From: an uncultured bacterium
GTDB taxonomy: Bacteria > Cyanobacteriota > Vampirovibrionia > Gastranaerophilales > Gastranaerophilaceae
Direction: 5' to 3'
Length of the DNA: 64,000 bases
Assembly: GCA_949286705.1 (NCBI GenBank)
Contig: CASEDF010000008.1
Span: 1 to 64,000 of the forward strand
Part shown: positions 63,290 to 64,000 of the stretch, in pieces
Numbering within the stretch: position 1 is the first letter of the stretch
Layout of the letters: each line of letters begins with the position of its first letter
Position numbers and translations under genes: made by a program
Notes under the pieces: model-generated
What the model was told of the DNA's origin: nothing
The model's input: only the letters and a program-made list of their open reading frames with translations
Databases searched by the model: none

Positions 63290-63682
63290 ATGAAAACACA
63301 TGAAGTACAACAAAACAGTTCAAGTTTAGGGCATGGTTTGACATCAGCAGTTATTGGCGGAGCTGTCGGCTATGCCGCAAAATATGCATTGCCTTTAACC
63401 AGTCAGGAAATGGATTCAGATTATAAGCATGTTGTGAATTTGATTAAGAGAAATGCAGTCAAAGCAAAACAGGAATTTTTTAATGAGATAAAAAATTCGC
63501 CAACAAGATCATTAGCTCATGATACGTATATTAATTCCGCAAAGAAATTTGCCAAACATAATATTTGTGCATATGATACAGCTTTGAAAAAAATCAGACC
63601 TACAGCACCGTTTGTTATTGCAGGTGCCGTATCCGGTTTGATAGCTTCATTTGTTCATAACGTTTTCAAAACTGATGTTTAA
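63290..63682 (+). CDS. Small unknown protein with two hydrophobic segments
   Basis: 130 residues that I do not recognise. Gly-rich hydrophobic segments at ~17-35 (TSAVIGGAVGYAAKYAL) and ~108-126 (PFVIAGAVSGLIASFVHNVF) flank a basic helical middle. AAGGA precedes the ATG at 63290. Its 3' end overlaps the convergent tyrA by four bases. Confidence 0.65.
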   Translation: MKTHEVQQNSSSLGHGLTSAVIGGAVGYAAKYALPLTSQEMDSDYKHVVNLIKRNAVKAKQEFFNEIKNSPTRSLAHDTYINSAKKFAKHNICAYDTALKKIRPTAPFVIAGAVSGLIASFVHNVFKTDV

Positions 63683-63999
63683 ATAAACATTTTTTCGCGC
63701 TGAGATTTAATCTTTTGGATAATCTCGGCGTAATTTTTGCCGGTTAATTCCCCCAGAGATTTATACAGCTTTAAAATAGCATTTTGAATATTTTCGGCAT
63801 TCATATTAACCATATCGCACGCCATTTCCTCATTAGACATTGCAAGCCGTGTCATGTCGCGGAAACCGCTGGACGCAATATCAAGAGCAAGTTCATTATC
63901 ACTTGCGGTCAAAAACAGGGCTTGTGCAACAACCATCGGCATGTGAGAAATTAATGCAACCGCTTCGTCATGCTCTTTTGGGGTTGTAATAACCGGTTC
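63679..63999 (-). CDS. tyrA: Prephenate/arogenate dehydrogenase, C-terminal part (5' end outside window)
   Basis: The frame is open to the right edge. EHDEAVALISHMPMVVAQAL and IASSGFRDMTRLAMSNEEM are conserved in the helical dimerisation domain of TyrA, which makes the tyrosine precursor. The NAD-binding half lies beyond the window. Convergent with 63290-63682. Confidence 0.88.
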   Translation of the reverse strand, partial: EPVITTPKEHDEAVALISHMPMVVAQALFLTASDNELALDIASSGFRDMTRLAMSNEEMACDMVNMNAENIQNAILKLYKSLGELTGKNYAEIIQKIKSQREKMFI

Positions 64000-64000
64000 T

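Overview
The window is AT-rich bacterial chromosome. It probably comes from a gut member of the non-photosynthetic cyanobacterial sister lineage (Vampirovibrionia/Melainabacteria, Gastranaerophilales-like). This is inferred from several things together: type IV pilin-like genes with the signature AFTLAEVLITLGIIG, a cyanobacterial-style two-domain ThiE, an LptB/LptF-type lipopolysaccharide exporter, and several small lineage-type proteins I cannot assign. No taxonomic marker was searched, so the placement is an inference.

Layout. 1-11 kb is a housekeeping block: a pilin-like gene cut by the window edge, yajQ, thiE, a manC/manA-type fusion, a zincin-like protein, a second pilin-like gene behind a poly-G tract, lptB-lptF/G-exported glycosidase, nagZ and pgeF. 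11-43 kb is a defence and mobile-element island. Its parts, in order, are: a WYL regulator; a complete type II-C CRISPR-Cas9 locus (array, cas2, cas1, cas9, tracrRNA); decayed transposon genes; a serine recombinase fragment; a retron (ncRNA, 32-residue hydrophobic peptide, XRE regulator, reverse transcriptase); a type I restriction-modification operon (hsdM, hsdS, fic, hsdR) running directly into Hachiman (hamA, hamB); a possible nuclease; a foreign-looking GC-richer block; a three-gene operon (RlaP-like nucleotidyltransferase, unknown protein, MORN/YwqK-like protein); a second nearly identical WYL regulator; and an apparently intact Mu-like transposition operon ending next to tmRNA. 43-64 kb is again mostly housekeeping: ssrA, recA, rpmB, an O-methyltransferase, a beta-propeller protein, dnaJ, grpE, a third pilin-like gene with the same poly-G leader, murA, mfd, a PPIase lipoprotein, glyA, a WecA/MraY-family transferase and part of tyrA.

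How the parts fit. The two WYL loci (about 11.9-19.1 kb and 37.7-43.2 kb) are paralogous copies of one element. In the second copy the WYL gene and a 195-residue gene overlap tail to tail. In the first copy the whole CRISPR-Cas9 locus sits exactly between those two genes and has replaced the 3' end of the second. Four near-identical 17-base sites lie in front of the WYL genes and their partners and look like a shared operator. In the retron, the strand that would pair with the start of the ncRNA carries the ribosome binding site of a hydrophobic peptide gene, which suggests that RNA folding or reverse transcription controls a toxin-like peptide. Two pilin-like loci have a promoter, a strong ribosome binding site, nine codons, then exactly nine Gs. 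One more G would fuse the leader in frame to a pilin-like protein, so these look like phase-variable genes in the OFF state. At least six genes have a -10 box six or seven bases before ATG and no Shine-Dalgarno sequence, which suggests leaderless transcripts are common here.
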